Assembly (NCBI RefSeq): GCF_003595175.1
Contig: NZ_CP032419.1
Span: 2,666,001-2,730,000, forward strand
Length of the DNA: 64,000 nt
Origin: Pseudomonas cavernae
GTDB taxonomy: Bacteria > Pseudomonadota > Gammaproteobacteria > Pseudomonadales > Pseudomonadaceae
Direction of reading: 5' to 3'
Under the pieces are notes generated by a model. It was given only the letters and a program-made list of their open reading frames with translations. It did no database searches and was not told the origin of the DNA. The position numbers and the translations under genes were made by a program. Positions 10,193 through 17,045 of this stretch are shown in pieces. The first letter of the stretch is position 1. Each line of letters begins with the position of its first letter.

Positions 10193-10551
10193 AGAAGGTC
10201 CTGATCGCCGTTGCAAGCGCAATCGTCTCGCTATCCCTTCCCGTCCTCGCCGAGGACATGCCGGGCATGAAGATGGGGAACATACCCATGGAGGGCATGC
10301 AGATGAAGCAGGAAGCGCAGCAGGCGCCCATCGCCAAGGCCGAAGGCACGGTCAAGGCCATCGACATCCAGCAGAACACCGTCACCCTCGCCCATGACGC
10401 CGTGCCGGTCTTGCAGTGGCCAGCCATGACCATGGCGTTCAGCGCGACACCTGTGCAACTGGCGGGGCTGAGAGTCGGCGACCGCGTGGCGTTCGAGTTC
10501 CGCGCTGCGGGCATGAACGCCTCGATCATGTCCATCAAAGCACTGCAGTAG
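10189..10551 (+). CDS. cusF: CusF-like periplasmic copper-binding protein
   Basis: A 120-residue exported protein: signal peptide ([20 protein letters not shown]), a short Met-rich stretch ([18 protein letters not shown]) and a CusF domain. The copper site is intact: His in LAHDAVPV, then Trp and two Met in QWPAMTMAF. CusF-type chaperones pass Cu(I)/Ag(I) to the adaptor and pump. The start overlaps the end of the pump gene by 4 bp, so it is the last gene of the operon. The Met-rich linker may bind additional metal. Confidence 0.9.
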   Translation: MKKVLIAVASAIVSLSLPVLAEDMPGMKMGNIPMEGMQMKQEAQQAPIAKAEGTVKAIDIQQNTVTLAHDAVPVLQWPAMTMAFSATPVQLAGLRVGDRVAFEFRAAGMNASIMSIKALQ

Positions 10552-10588
10552 CGGCCATCTCGCCGTTCAGAACCGCTACAGAGACTAA

Positions 10589-10972
10589 GGCAAACAGTGG
10601 AACAAGGCCTTCTTCCACGAAGGCGAAGCGATCGGCTCACTCAGCGCCTACCTGAAACAGCAGCCCTGCACCTACAGCATCGAGGCGCTGGAGCAGAGCC
10701 GGCTGGTGGCTGTGCCGCGGCATACCCTGACCCGCCAGCGCGAGCGCTTCCCGCAGCTGCAAGGGATGCTCGACAAGGTCACCCGGGAAATCATGCTACG
10801 CAACGAAACCCGCGAGGCGCTGCTCCTCACCTGCAATAGCGAGGCGCGCTATCGCTGGCTGCTGGAGCACGAAGCCTGGCTGCTGGCGCAGGTGCCGCAG
10901 TACCAACTGGCGAGCTATCCGAGCATGGACGCGGTGTCCTTCTCGCGGATCAAGCGCAAGCTGAGCGACTGA
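10589..10972 (+). pseudogene. Truncated Crp/Fnr-like regulator remnant
   Basis: The open frame has no plausible start: it opens at a stop near 10586 and reads KQWNKAFFHEGEAIGSLSAY directly. The sequence matches the later part of a cyclic-nucleotide-binding fold (FFHEGEAIGSLSAYL; YSIEALEQSRLVAVPRHTL), then a C-terminal helix region ending in SYPSMDAVSFSRIKRKLSD, like a winged-helix segment (usually ...LGISPVSLSRIR). The N-terminal half is missing, so this is probably the broken end of a Crp-family gene left by a rearrangement next to the copper operon. Confidence 0.7.
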
Positions 10973-10973
10973 A

Positions 10974-11591
10974 TCAGTCCTGCCGCACACCCGGTTCGGG
11001 CCAGGCGCCGTGGGCCAGCCAATGCTCAAGCATCCACAGGCGGTCGCTGCCCCAGATCAATTGCCCGTCGACCACGAAGCTCGGCGCACCGAACACCCCG
11101 CGCTCGAGCGCAGCGCTGACCGAGTCCCTGAGCGCCTGCTTGATCGTCTGGCTGTCGATGGCGGCGCGCAGCTCCCGGCCTTCCAGACCCTGTTCCCCGG
11201 CCAACTCGGCCAGCACCGCGGGATTACCGATATCGCGGTCCTCCTGGAAGTAGGCGCAGTACAGGTGCTTGGCGAAGGCAGCGGCCTGCCCCGGCCAGTG
11301 CTGCTTGACCCAGCAGAAGGCCCGCGCCGGCGGCAAGGAATCGATCCGCCGCGAGGGCATGCGGAACGGGATGCCGTAAAGCGCCGCCAGGCGCGGCACG
11401 TCGTGGAGGATGTACTCACCCTTGAGCGGTGTTTCCAGCAGCGGCTTGAGGCCCATCACCTTCACAACCGAGATGCCGAGCAGCATGGCGTGCCACTCCA
11501 GCGGCCGCTGGTAGCGCTCGGCGAGCCGCTCGATCTGCATGGCGGCGAAGTAGCCATAGGGCGAGAAGAAATCGAAGTAGAAGTCGATCAC
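10974..11591 (-). CDS. 2-hydroxychromene-2-carboxylate isomerase-like (DsbA fold, kappa-GST-like)
   Basis: A 205-residue thioredoxin-fold protein starting at GTG (VIDFYFDFFSPYGYFAA). The Ser-Pro-Tyr motif replaces the Cys-X-X-Cys of DsbA, as in HCCA isomerases and kappa GSTs. The C-terminal part GVFGAPSFVVDGQLIWGSDR carries the cis-proline loop typical of the family. In naphthalene catabolism the enzyme isomerises HCCA using glutathione; here the substrate is unknown, and no other aromatic catabolic gene is nearby. The start overlaps the stop of the upstream acyl-CoA synthetase remnant (GTGA), showing that the two were once one operon. Confidence 0.8.
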   Translation of the reverse strand: MIDFYFDFFSPYGYFAAMQIERLAERYQRPLEWHAMLLGISVVKVMGLKPLLETPLKGEYILHDVPRLAALYGIPFRMPSRRIDSLPPARAFCWVKQHWPGQAAAFAKHLYCAYFQEDRDIGNPAVLAELAGEQGLEGRELRAAIDSQTIKQALRDSVSAALERGVFGAPSFVVDGQLIWGSDRLWMLEHWLAHGAWPEPGVRQD

Positions 11592-12016
11592 AGGGTCACC
11601 TCCTCCGGCGTCTGAACGCATAGGCCCAGGCGCTCGGCCTGCTCGGTACACCAGTGTAGATGCGCGGGTGGCACTCCATCGGGGTTGAGCAACAGGCTGC
11701 CATCGGCCTGCTGGCTCACTTCGGCGGCGAGCTGGCCGCAACGCGGCGCCGCGCGTTCGCCAAAGACACTGGCCGCCGCCAGCTCCCGCAGGCGCTGCTT
11801 GAAGATCTTGCCCACCGCCGTGACCGGCAGGGCTTCGACCTGAAAGATCCGCTTCGGGCAGGCGGGGCGTTCGGCGATGTGCTCGAAGGCGTACTGCTGC
11901 AGTTCGTCAACGCCGACCTGGCTGCCCTGGCGCAGTTGCACGATTGCCCTGCTCGTCCAGGTGTCCCAGGTCGCCGGTGCGCAGCCAGCCGCCCTCGAGA
12001 GGGGCCGCACCCTGCC
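11588..12016 (-). pseudogene. Acyl-CoA synthetase (AMP-ligase) C-terminal remnant, frameshifted
   Basis: Reading from about 12010 in one frame gives LRTGDLGHLDEQG, the adenylate-forming enzyme motif. A different frame continues with AIVQLRQGSQVGVDELQQYA and ends with PKRIFQVEALPVTAVGKIFK, the C-terminal lysine motif. A frameshift separates them. The normal segment between (about 60 residues with the GRAKDLI hinge) is missing, so there is also an internal deletion. The N-terminal part is gone: a small mobile element lies directly upstream and nothing recognisable continues beyond it. It originally overlapped the downstream isomerase gene. Confidence 0.8.
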
Positions 12017-12019
12017 TTA

Positions 12020-12261
12020 GAGCCTGTTTACGATCTCGCGAGCTAGAGCCACAGCGAAGCGGAGTAACAGCCGCAGGCTGGCCCGCAGGGCGAGCGCAGC
12101 GAGTAAATCGGGCGAAGAAGCGCAGTTTACGCGTTGTAAATGAGCATGACTCGCTGCGCTCGCCCCTTCAGGGCCGCGCTAAAGCGCGTTAGCCGCAAGC
12201 GGCTTACTGAGCCTGATTCCAACGCCGTATGGCCGACGCGCAGCAGATCGTAAACAGGCTC
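12020..12261. mobile_element. 242-bp MITE-like element with 17-bp perfect inverted ends
   Basis: Left end GAGCCTGTTTACGATCT (12020-12036) and right end AGATCGTAAACAGGCTC (12245-12261) are perfect complements. TTA flanks both sides (12017-12019 and 12262-12264), consistent with a 3-bp target duplication. The body has no coding sequence. Related ends lie at 1-67 and 3688-3722. It sits where the N-terminal part of the acyl-CoA synthetase should be. I cannot name the transposase that would move it. Confidence 0.7.
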
Positions 12262-12380
12262 TTAGAGCAAAGAGGCAGGACGGGAGCCGGGGGCTTTGCA
12301 TGAAAGGCCTGCAGGTGACGCAGACAAAGCGCTGGATGGGATAGTGCTGAGCAAGAACCACTGCCCTTATGAACGAAGAA

Positions 12381-12398
12381 GCCCAGCGCTTGCCGGGC
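12381..12398 (-). terminator. Rho-independent terminator after small ORF
   Basis: On the minus strand, GCCCGGC-AAGC-GCTGGGC forms a seven-pair stem with one wobble, followed by TTCTTCGTTC. It would end a minus-strand transcript coming from the 12.6-kb side. Confidence 0.55.
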
Positions 12399-12425
12399 CT
12401 CGATGCGGATTCTCACTCATGGGGA

Positions 12426-12602
12426 TCAGCCGGTACGCGAATGCCGATACACCTCAGCATCGTCCAGCAATGGGTCAACGCCTATGTCGTCCGGATCGCG
12501 CATCACCTCGATGTCGACGCAGTCAGGATCGATTCGCCAACGAGGAAGCTCCGGTTGATTGTTGGCATCATTTCTAGGAATGCCGACTTTTCTATCTCCT
12601 CT
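12426..12602 (-). CDS. Small hypothetical protein or gene remnant
   Basis: A 58-residue minus-strand ORF starting MRGDRKVGIPRNDANNQ and ending DAEVYRHSRTG. It is polar and acidic (IDPDCVDIEVMRDPDDIGVD). I do not recognise it. The only support is a plausible composition and a terminator about 28 bp downstream; it may be the tail of a larger lost gene. Confidence 0.3.
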   Translation of the reverse strand, partial: RGDRKVGIPRNDANNQPELPRWRIDPDCVDIEVMRDPDDIGVDPLLDDAEVYRHSRTG

Positions 12603-12824
12603 CATATTGCACCTCTGCAAGGTCGACTTGGTCCTCAGAATATTTGAGTTGTTTTCGATCCTTGACGTTCAGGAGGTGCCCTGCCGCCGGTCCACTTTAT
12701 GCCCGACGAAATGCTTTCGACATTACAGAGATTGAGGCCTGGGGCTGGCATTGCAGAAATAAAACGCCCGCAGCGTGACACGGGCAAAGCGCTGCTTGGG
12801 GAACAGCGCGAGGACCATAAAAAA

Positions 12825-13061
12825 GGCTCTGCCCCAGTTAGGTGTTGTAGCGCTTTGTAGGAACTCGCGGGCAGACGATCACAGCCGGACTACGCCGTAC
12901 CGTAGGTTGGGTATCGCTACGCTCAACCCATCCTACCGATGCATTCCAGCGCCGGCGCCTGAGCTGGGTAGGCGCCAGGATTGCACGGCTAGCCTGTCCC
13001 GCCCAGCGGCTGACAGGAAGTTGTCTGCTCGGCCTATACAACACGTAACTGGGACATAGCC
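12825..13061. mobile_element. 237-bp MITE-like element with 8-bp target duplication
   Basis: The left end (12825-12849) begins GGCTCTGCCCCAGTTAGGTG; the complement of the right end (13037-13061) begins GGCTATGTCCCAGTTACGTG. The two match at 22 of 25 positions. ATAAAAAA flanks both sides (12817-12824 and 13062-13069), an 8-bp duplication. No transposase is encoded, so it would need one in trans. Ends starting GG and an 8-bp duplication recall ISL3-type elements, but that assignment is a guess. The insertion lies at the edge of a terminator hairpin and carries a dispersed repeat inside. Confidence 0.75.
12897..12940. repeat. Dispersed GTAGGTTGGGTATCGC palindromic repeat
   Basis: GTAGGTTGGGTATCGC is followed by TACGCTCAACCCATCCTACC, an imperfect hairpin related to the repeat at 2568-2602. 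It lies inside the 237-bp MITE, so it either hitchhiked with it or inserted into it. Confidence 0.6.
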
Positions 13062-13068
13062 ATAAAAA

Positions 13069-13089
13069 AGCCCGCGCAGGGCGGGCTTT
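13069..13089. terminator. Terminator-like hairpin AGCCCGC/GCGGGCT
   Basis: AGCCCGC, a five-base loop, GCGGGCT and TT follow an A-run. It could act on either strand. Its upstream A-run was the target of the MITE insertion. Confidence 0.5.
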
Positions 13090-13155
13090 GGGGTGGAGTT
13101 TAAGAGTAGGTGGCCGGTGCTGGTCTCCGGCTTACAAGGTTTATCAGGCATCTGA

Positions 13156-13177
13156 CAGAAGAACACATGTTCTTCTG
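13156..13177. repeat. Hairpin with 9-bp arms CAGAAGAAC/GTTCTTCTG
   Basis: Perfect 9-bp arms around ACAT. It lacks a T-run, so it is not an obvious terminator. Function unknown. Confidence 0.4.
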
Positions 13178-13300
13178 CTTCACACGGCAATTGGGGCCTG
13201 AATCTCTTGGCCGTGTACCCTTCGGAACGCGCCCCTCGTCTCCTTGCTATCCTGTTTGCGCATCAGTCTGCGTCTTCACCTACCATGTTCAATTTAGCAA

Positions 13301-13328
13301 AAGCCCGACGTGGCGGCCGGGCTTTTTT
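13301..13328 (+). terminator. Terminator AAGCCCG/CGGGCTT with T-run
   Basis: AAGCCCG, a ten-base loop, CGGGCTTTTTT. No gene on the plus strand upstream accounts for it, so it may be left over from a lost gene. Confidence 0.55.
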
Positions 13329-13591
13329 AGATCGTTTTCTTCATAGAAAAGAACGGCAAGTTAGAAGGACTGGCGCTCACTCGCTCACCAACCGTCAAGT
13401 GTGGGTTTTCAACTTTTTCATTCCATGACCTCGCATCCGCACCCCGCAGCCTCCCCCTCGATCAAGCCGTGTCCCTGTAGCATTTACTCGACGCTCTCAA
13501 GCCGGCCAGGAGCGGACAGACCATATGTCTACCAAACCAGGGGCGCTTCAGGCAGCCGCGCTTTGCGGCAGGATGCGCAATAGGGGCAGGC

Positions 13592-15952
13592 TCAGAATAA
13601 GCCGAGCTGCCTGTCGACCAGCGTGGTGAAGTCGTCGTGCACGAACGGCAGGATGGCGTCCGCCACCGGCTGCAGTTGGCGCGTGACGTAGTGGTCGTAG
13701 TCGATCGCCGTGCGTCGCGTCTCCAGAGGCTCAGGCCCCGCGACTGTCATCACGTAGCTGATCCAGCCGCCATTCTGGTACTGGAGCGGCCGGCCCTGCC
13801 GGTCGTTGTATGCATCAGCGATGCGCGCCGCGCGCACATGCGGCGGCACATTGCGCTGGTAGTCGTCCAGTTGGCGGCGCAGCCGCTTGCGATAGATCAG
13901 CAATTCATCGAGCTCCCCCGCCAGCGTCCGGCGTACATAGTCGCGCACATAGTCCTGGTAAGGTCTCCGGTTGAAGATGCGCTGGTAGAGCTCCTGCTGG
14001 AACTGTTGGGCCAGCGGTGACCAGTCGGTGCGTACCGTTTCCAGCCCCTTGAAGACCATCTCGTCGCTGCCGTCCGCGCGTGCGACAAGGCCGGCGTAGC
14101 GCTTCTTGCTGCCCTCCTCGGCGCCGCGAATGGTGGGCATCAGGAAGCGCAGAAAGTGCGTCTCGAACTGCAGCTCCAGCGCGCTTTCCAGGCCGTACTC
14201 ATGCCGCAGGTGGTCACGCCACCACTGGTTGACATGCTGCACCAGCGCCCGCCCGATGCGCGCCGCATCGTCCTCGGCATGCGCACGCCCGAGCCAAACG
14301 AAGGTGGAGTCAGTGTCGCCATAGATCACCACATGGCCTTCAGCCTCGATCAGCTCGCGCGTCCTGTGCATGATCTCGTGGCCGCGCAGGGTGATGGATG
14401 ACGCCAGGCGGGGATCGAAGAAGCGACAGCCGCTGGAGCCGAGCACGCCGTAGAAGGCGTTCATGATGATTTTCAGTGCCTGCGAGAGCGGCTTGTTGTG
14501 CTCGCGCTTGGCCGTTTCACGGCCTTCCGAAACCCGTGCCACGATGGCCGGAAGGCAATGCCGCGTACGCGAGAAGCGCGCACCGCGAAAGCCCGGCACC
14601 GACTCGCTGTCGTCGGGATACCGCATGCCCTCCACCAGCCCCAGCGGATCGATCAGGAAGGTGCGAATGATCGACGGATACAGGCTCTTGTAGTCGAGCA
14701 CCAGCACGGAATCGTACAGGCCGGGCCGCGAATCCATGACGAAGCCGCCCGGGCTGGCCTCCGGCAGCCGCTCGCCGAGGTTGGGCGCGACGAAGCCCTG
14801 GCGATGCATCAGCGGCATGTAGAGGTGGGTGAAGGCCGCGACCGAGCCGCCGCTGCGGTCGGCGGGTAGACCCGTGACGGTGGCGCGTTCCAGCAGGAAG
14901 GTCAGCAGTTCGGTCTTGGCGAAGATCCGCGTCACCAGTTCGCAGTCCTTGAGGTTGTAGCGCGCCAGCGCGGGCTTGTCCTCGGCGAACATGCGGTCGA
15001 TTTCGTCCATGCGCTGATAGGGGGTGTCGATGGACTTGCCTTCGCCGAGCAGCGTCTGCGCGACGTTTTCCAGGCTGAACGACGGAAAGCTCCAGGTCGC
15101 CGAGCGCAGCGCCTCGATACCGTCGATGATCAGTCGTCCGGCGGCTGCCGCGAAGTGGTGGTTGGTGTGGGTGCCGTGCGCGCGCCAACCCATCACGTCA
15201 CCGTCACGCCCGAGCCGCAGCGGTACCTGCAGGCGCTGCGCGTGCTCGTGCAACACGCGCAGGTCGAACTGCACCAGGTTCCAACCGATGATCGCGTCGG
15301 GGTCATGTCGGGCGAGCCACTCGTTCAGTCGCTCGAGCAGTTGCGCCCGGGTTTCGCAGTAATCGAGCCGAAAATCGACCGCAGCGTCCTTGTTCGCCGG
15401 CCCAAGCATGTAGACCTGGCGCTCGCCACAGCCTTCGAGCGCGATGGAATACAGCTCACCATGGGCGGTGGTTTCGATGTCGAGGGAAACCAGCTTCAGG
15501 CGCGGGCGATAGTCCGGCGCGGGCTTCATCTGCGCATCGAGCAGCATGCCGCTGCCGTCCGGTGTGCCACCGAACCACACCGGTGCGGTAATGAAGCGTT
15601 CCATCAGATAGCGTTCCGGCGGGCGGATATCGGCCTCGAAGACATCAACACCCGCTTTCCGGAGCAGCTTGTCGATGCGCATCAACTGGCGGTGCTGCCG
15701 GCAATACAGGCCGAGCACGGGCCGGCGATGGAAATCGCACAGGCCCAACGGGCGAAGTTCGACGTCACGCTCGCCGCGCAGCAGCGACTCGGCCTGCTCG
15801 CGCTGTTCGGCGGGGATGAAGGCCACCGAGGGCTGGTAAGGCAGGCGGATATGCCGGGGACCGTGGTCGGTCGCCAGCCAGAACTCGACTTCGGTGCCAG
15901 CGGGCGTATCGCGCCAGTGCCGGGTCAGAACGAAGCCCTGCTGTAAATCCAC
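13592..15952 (-). CDS. polB: DNA polymerase II (family B)
   Basis: A 786-residue family-B DNA polymerase with 3'-5' proofreading, used in replication restart and damage bypass. The exonuclease motifs are DIETT near residue 158, GWNLVQFDL (Exo II) and YNLKDCEL (Exo III). The polymerase motifs are DYKSLYPSI near residue 417 (A), [15 protein letters not shown] (B) and YGDTDS near residue 541 (C). All catalytic acids are present. Start is GTG at 15952, preceded by GAGGTTG; length matches E. coli Pol II (783). A LexA box is expected from E. coli, but I did not see a convincing one upstream. Dispersed repeats flank it. Confidence 0.95.
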   Translation of the reverse strand: MDLQQGFVLTRHWRDTPAGTEVEFWLATDHGPRHIRLPYQPSVAFIPAEQREQAESLLRGERDVELRPLGLCDFHRRPVLGLYCRQHRQLMRIDKLLRKAGVDVFEADIRPPERYLMERFITAPVWFGGTPDGSGMLLDAQMKPAPDYRPRLKLVSLDIETTAHGELYSIALEGCGERQVYMLGPANKDAAVDFRLDYCETRAQLLERLNEWLARHDPDAIIGWNLVQFDLRVLHEHAQRLQVPLRLGRDGDVMGWRAHGTHTNHHFAAAAGRLIIDGIEALRSATWSFPSFSLENVAQTLLGEGKSIDTPYQRMDEIDRMFAEDKPALARYNLKDCELVTRIFAKTELLTFLLERATVTGLPADRSGGSVAAFTHLYMPLMHRQGFVAPNLGERLPEASPGGFVMDSRPGLYDSVLVLDYKSLYPSIIRTFLIDPLGLVEGMRYPDDSESVPGFRGARFSRTRHCLPAIVARVSEGRETAKREHNKPLSQALKIIMNAFYGVLGSSGCRFFDPRLASSITLRGHEIMHRTRELIEAEGHVVIYGDTDSTFVWLGRAHAEDDAARIGRALVQHVNQWWRDHLRHEYGLESALELQFETHFLRFLMPTIRGAEEGSKKRYAGLVARADGSDEMVFKGLETVRTDWSPLAQQFQQELYQRIFNRRPYQDYVRDYVRRTLAGELDELLIYRKRLRRQLDDYQRNVPPHVRAARIADAYNDRQGRPLQYQNGGWISYVMTVAGPEPLETRRTAIDYDHYVTRQLQPVADAILPFVHDDFTTLVDRQLGLF

Positions 15953-16178
15953 CGCTGCAACCTCAAGAACCTATTTCACAGCGCGATTCTACTTGCCAAT
16001 GTGAGAGTCCGCCTTGAGTCGTTTTGAAATGCTTGAGGCTGCGATAGTGGTCATCCTCTCTGCACATCCGTGGTCATGTCGAATGCAAATGACCGGTCAA
16101 GTGAAGGGCAATTTCGCCCTAAGGGTCGAGCACGGCTCGCATCGCGCCCCAGGCATCACTTAGCTGGCCCGCACGGCT

Positions 16179-16201
16179 CAACACCTAATTGGCACATAGC
16201 C
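16179..16201. repeat. Solo end of the 237-bp MITE family
   Basis: CAACACCTAATTGGCACATA followed by GCC matches the right end at 13039-13061 at about 20 of 23 positions and is likewise followed by an A-rich run. No partner left end is visible back to polB, so it is a degraded or partial copy. Confidence 0.45.
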
Positions 16202-16232
16202 CGGAAAAAACCGCCAAGGGCAAGCCTGCACC

Positions 16233-16730
16233 CTACCCGGCGTAAGCCTGCTGTAGCTTGCCAATGTCGAGCTTCTTCATTTTCAGCATGGCATTCATGG
16301 CTCTTTGCGAGCGGGCGGAATCGGCATCGCTGAGCATCTCGAGCAGCACGTTGGGAACAACCTGCCAGGAGACGCCGTACTTGTCCTTAAGCCAGCCGCA
16401 CTGCTGGGCGTTCTCATCCCCGCCTGCCGAGAGCTTTTCCCAGTAGTAATCCACTTCGTCCTGGGTCGCGCAGTTGATCTGCAGCGAGACGGCCTCGTTG
16501 AAGGTGAATAGCGGGCCACCGTTCAGTGCGCTAAACGCCTGCCCATCCAGCTCAAAGGCCACGGCCATGACCGATCCTGGCGGTTTGCCGTGGATCTCCC
16601 GCCCCGCTTCGCCATAGCGGCTGATGCGCACGATCCTCGAATTCTTGAAGATGGCGGTATAGAACTCGGCCGCCTCTTCAGCTTGATCATCGAACCACAG
16701 GCATGGATTGATCTTTTGCGTCGGTTGCAT
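16233..16730 (-). CDS. PhnB/3-dmu-9_3-mt family VOC protein
   Basis: A 165-residue VOC protein starting INPCLWFDDQAEEAAEFYTA, with the WLKDKYGVSWQVVPN motif of the PhnB-like (3-demethylubiquinone methyltransferase-like) group. These proteins resemble glyoxalase/bleomycin-resistance folds, and despite the family name they have not been shown to be methyltransferases. Typical length. Function unknown. It is separated from polB by a 280-bp region with a MITE end. Confidence 0.8.
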   Translation of the reverse strand: MQPTQKINPCLWFDDQAEEAAEFYTAIFKNSRIVRISRYGEAGREIHGKPPGSVMAVAFELDGQAFSALNGGPLFTFNEAVSLQINCATQDEVDYYWEKLSAGGDENAQQCGWLKDKYGVSWQVVPNVLLEMLSDADSARSQRAMNAMLKMKKLDIGKLQQAYAG

Positions 16731-17000
16731 GGCGTTTCTCCTCTGCGGGACCAGTCACGGTTGAGAGTGGTCGTGACTGTCAGATAGTCGTCTGCGCCGA
16801 CCGCAGATCGACAGCACCCGAAAGAGGATGGATGTATTTTTCAGCACCGGGGCGCTTTTCAGCTTGCCTCTCCAATATCACCCGATCACCAGTCCACTGA
16901 CTTCTACCTCGCTCCGGTGCTGCCGGTGGCAAGCATGAACGGCCGTGGCTGTGTGCGTGACCGACTCGCCACATGCTCGCGGGCTCGGCCTTAAAGCAAA

Positions 17001-17026
17001 ACGCCCGGCATGACCGGGCGTTTTTT
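17001..17026. terminator. Bidirectional terminator downstream of the TonB receptor
   Basis: ACGCCCGG-CATGA-CCGGGCGTTTTTT, with an A-run on the other side, so it can serve the minus-strand receptor gene. It lies 20 bp past the receptor's stop. The 16731-17000 gap otherwise shows nothing convincing. Confidence 0.75.
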
Positions 17027-17045
17027 CGAAGCGCTGTGCTGCACA

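Larger units (their letters stand above)
12265..13591. other. 1.3-kb region of repeats and terminators, no certain gene
   Basis: It holds a weak minus-strand ORF with its own terminator, a MITE with an 8-bp duplication, two further terminators and a hairpin. The stretches GCAGACAAAGCGCTGGATGG (12313 region) and GGGCAAAGCGCTGCTTGGGG (12783 region) resemble each other. Many short ORFs here have unconvincing composition. It appears to be a graveyard of insertions between conserved genes. Confidence 0.5.

Noticed and set aside
12265..12425. Several short ORFs around the MITE
   Set aside because: No coding composition, no ribosome sites, and they run through repeat ends.
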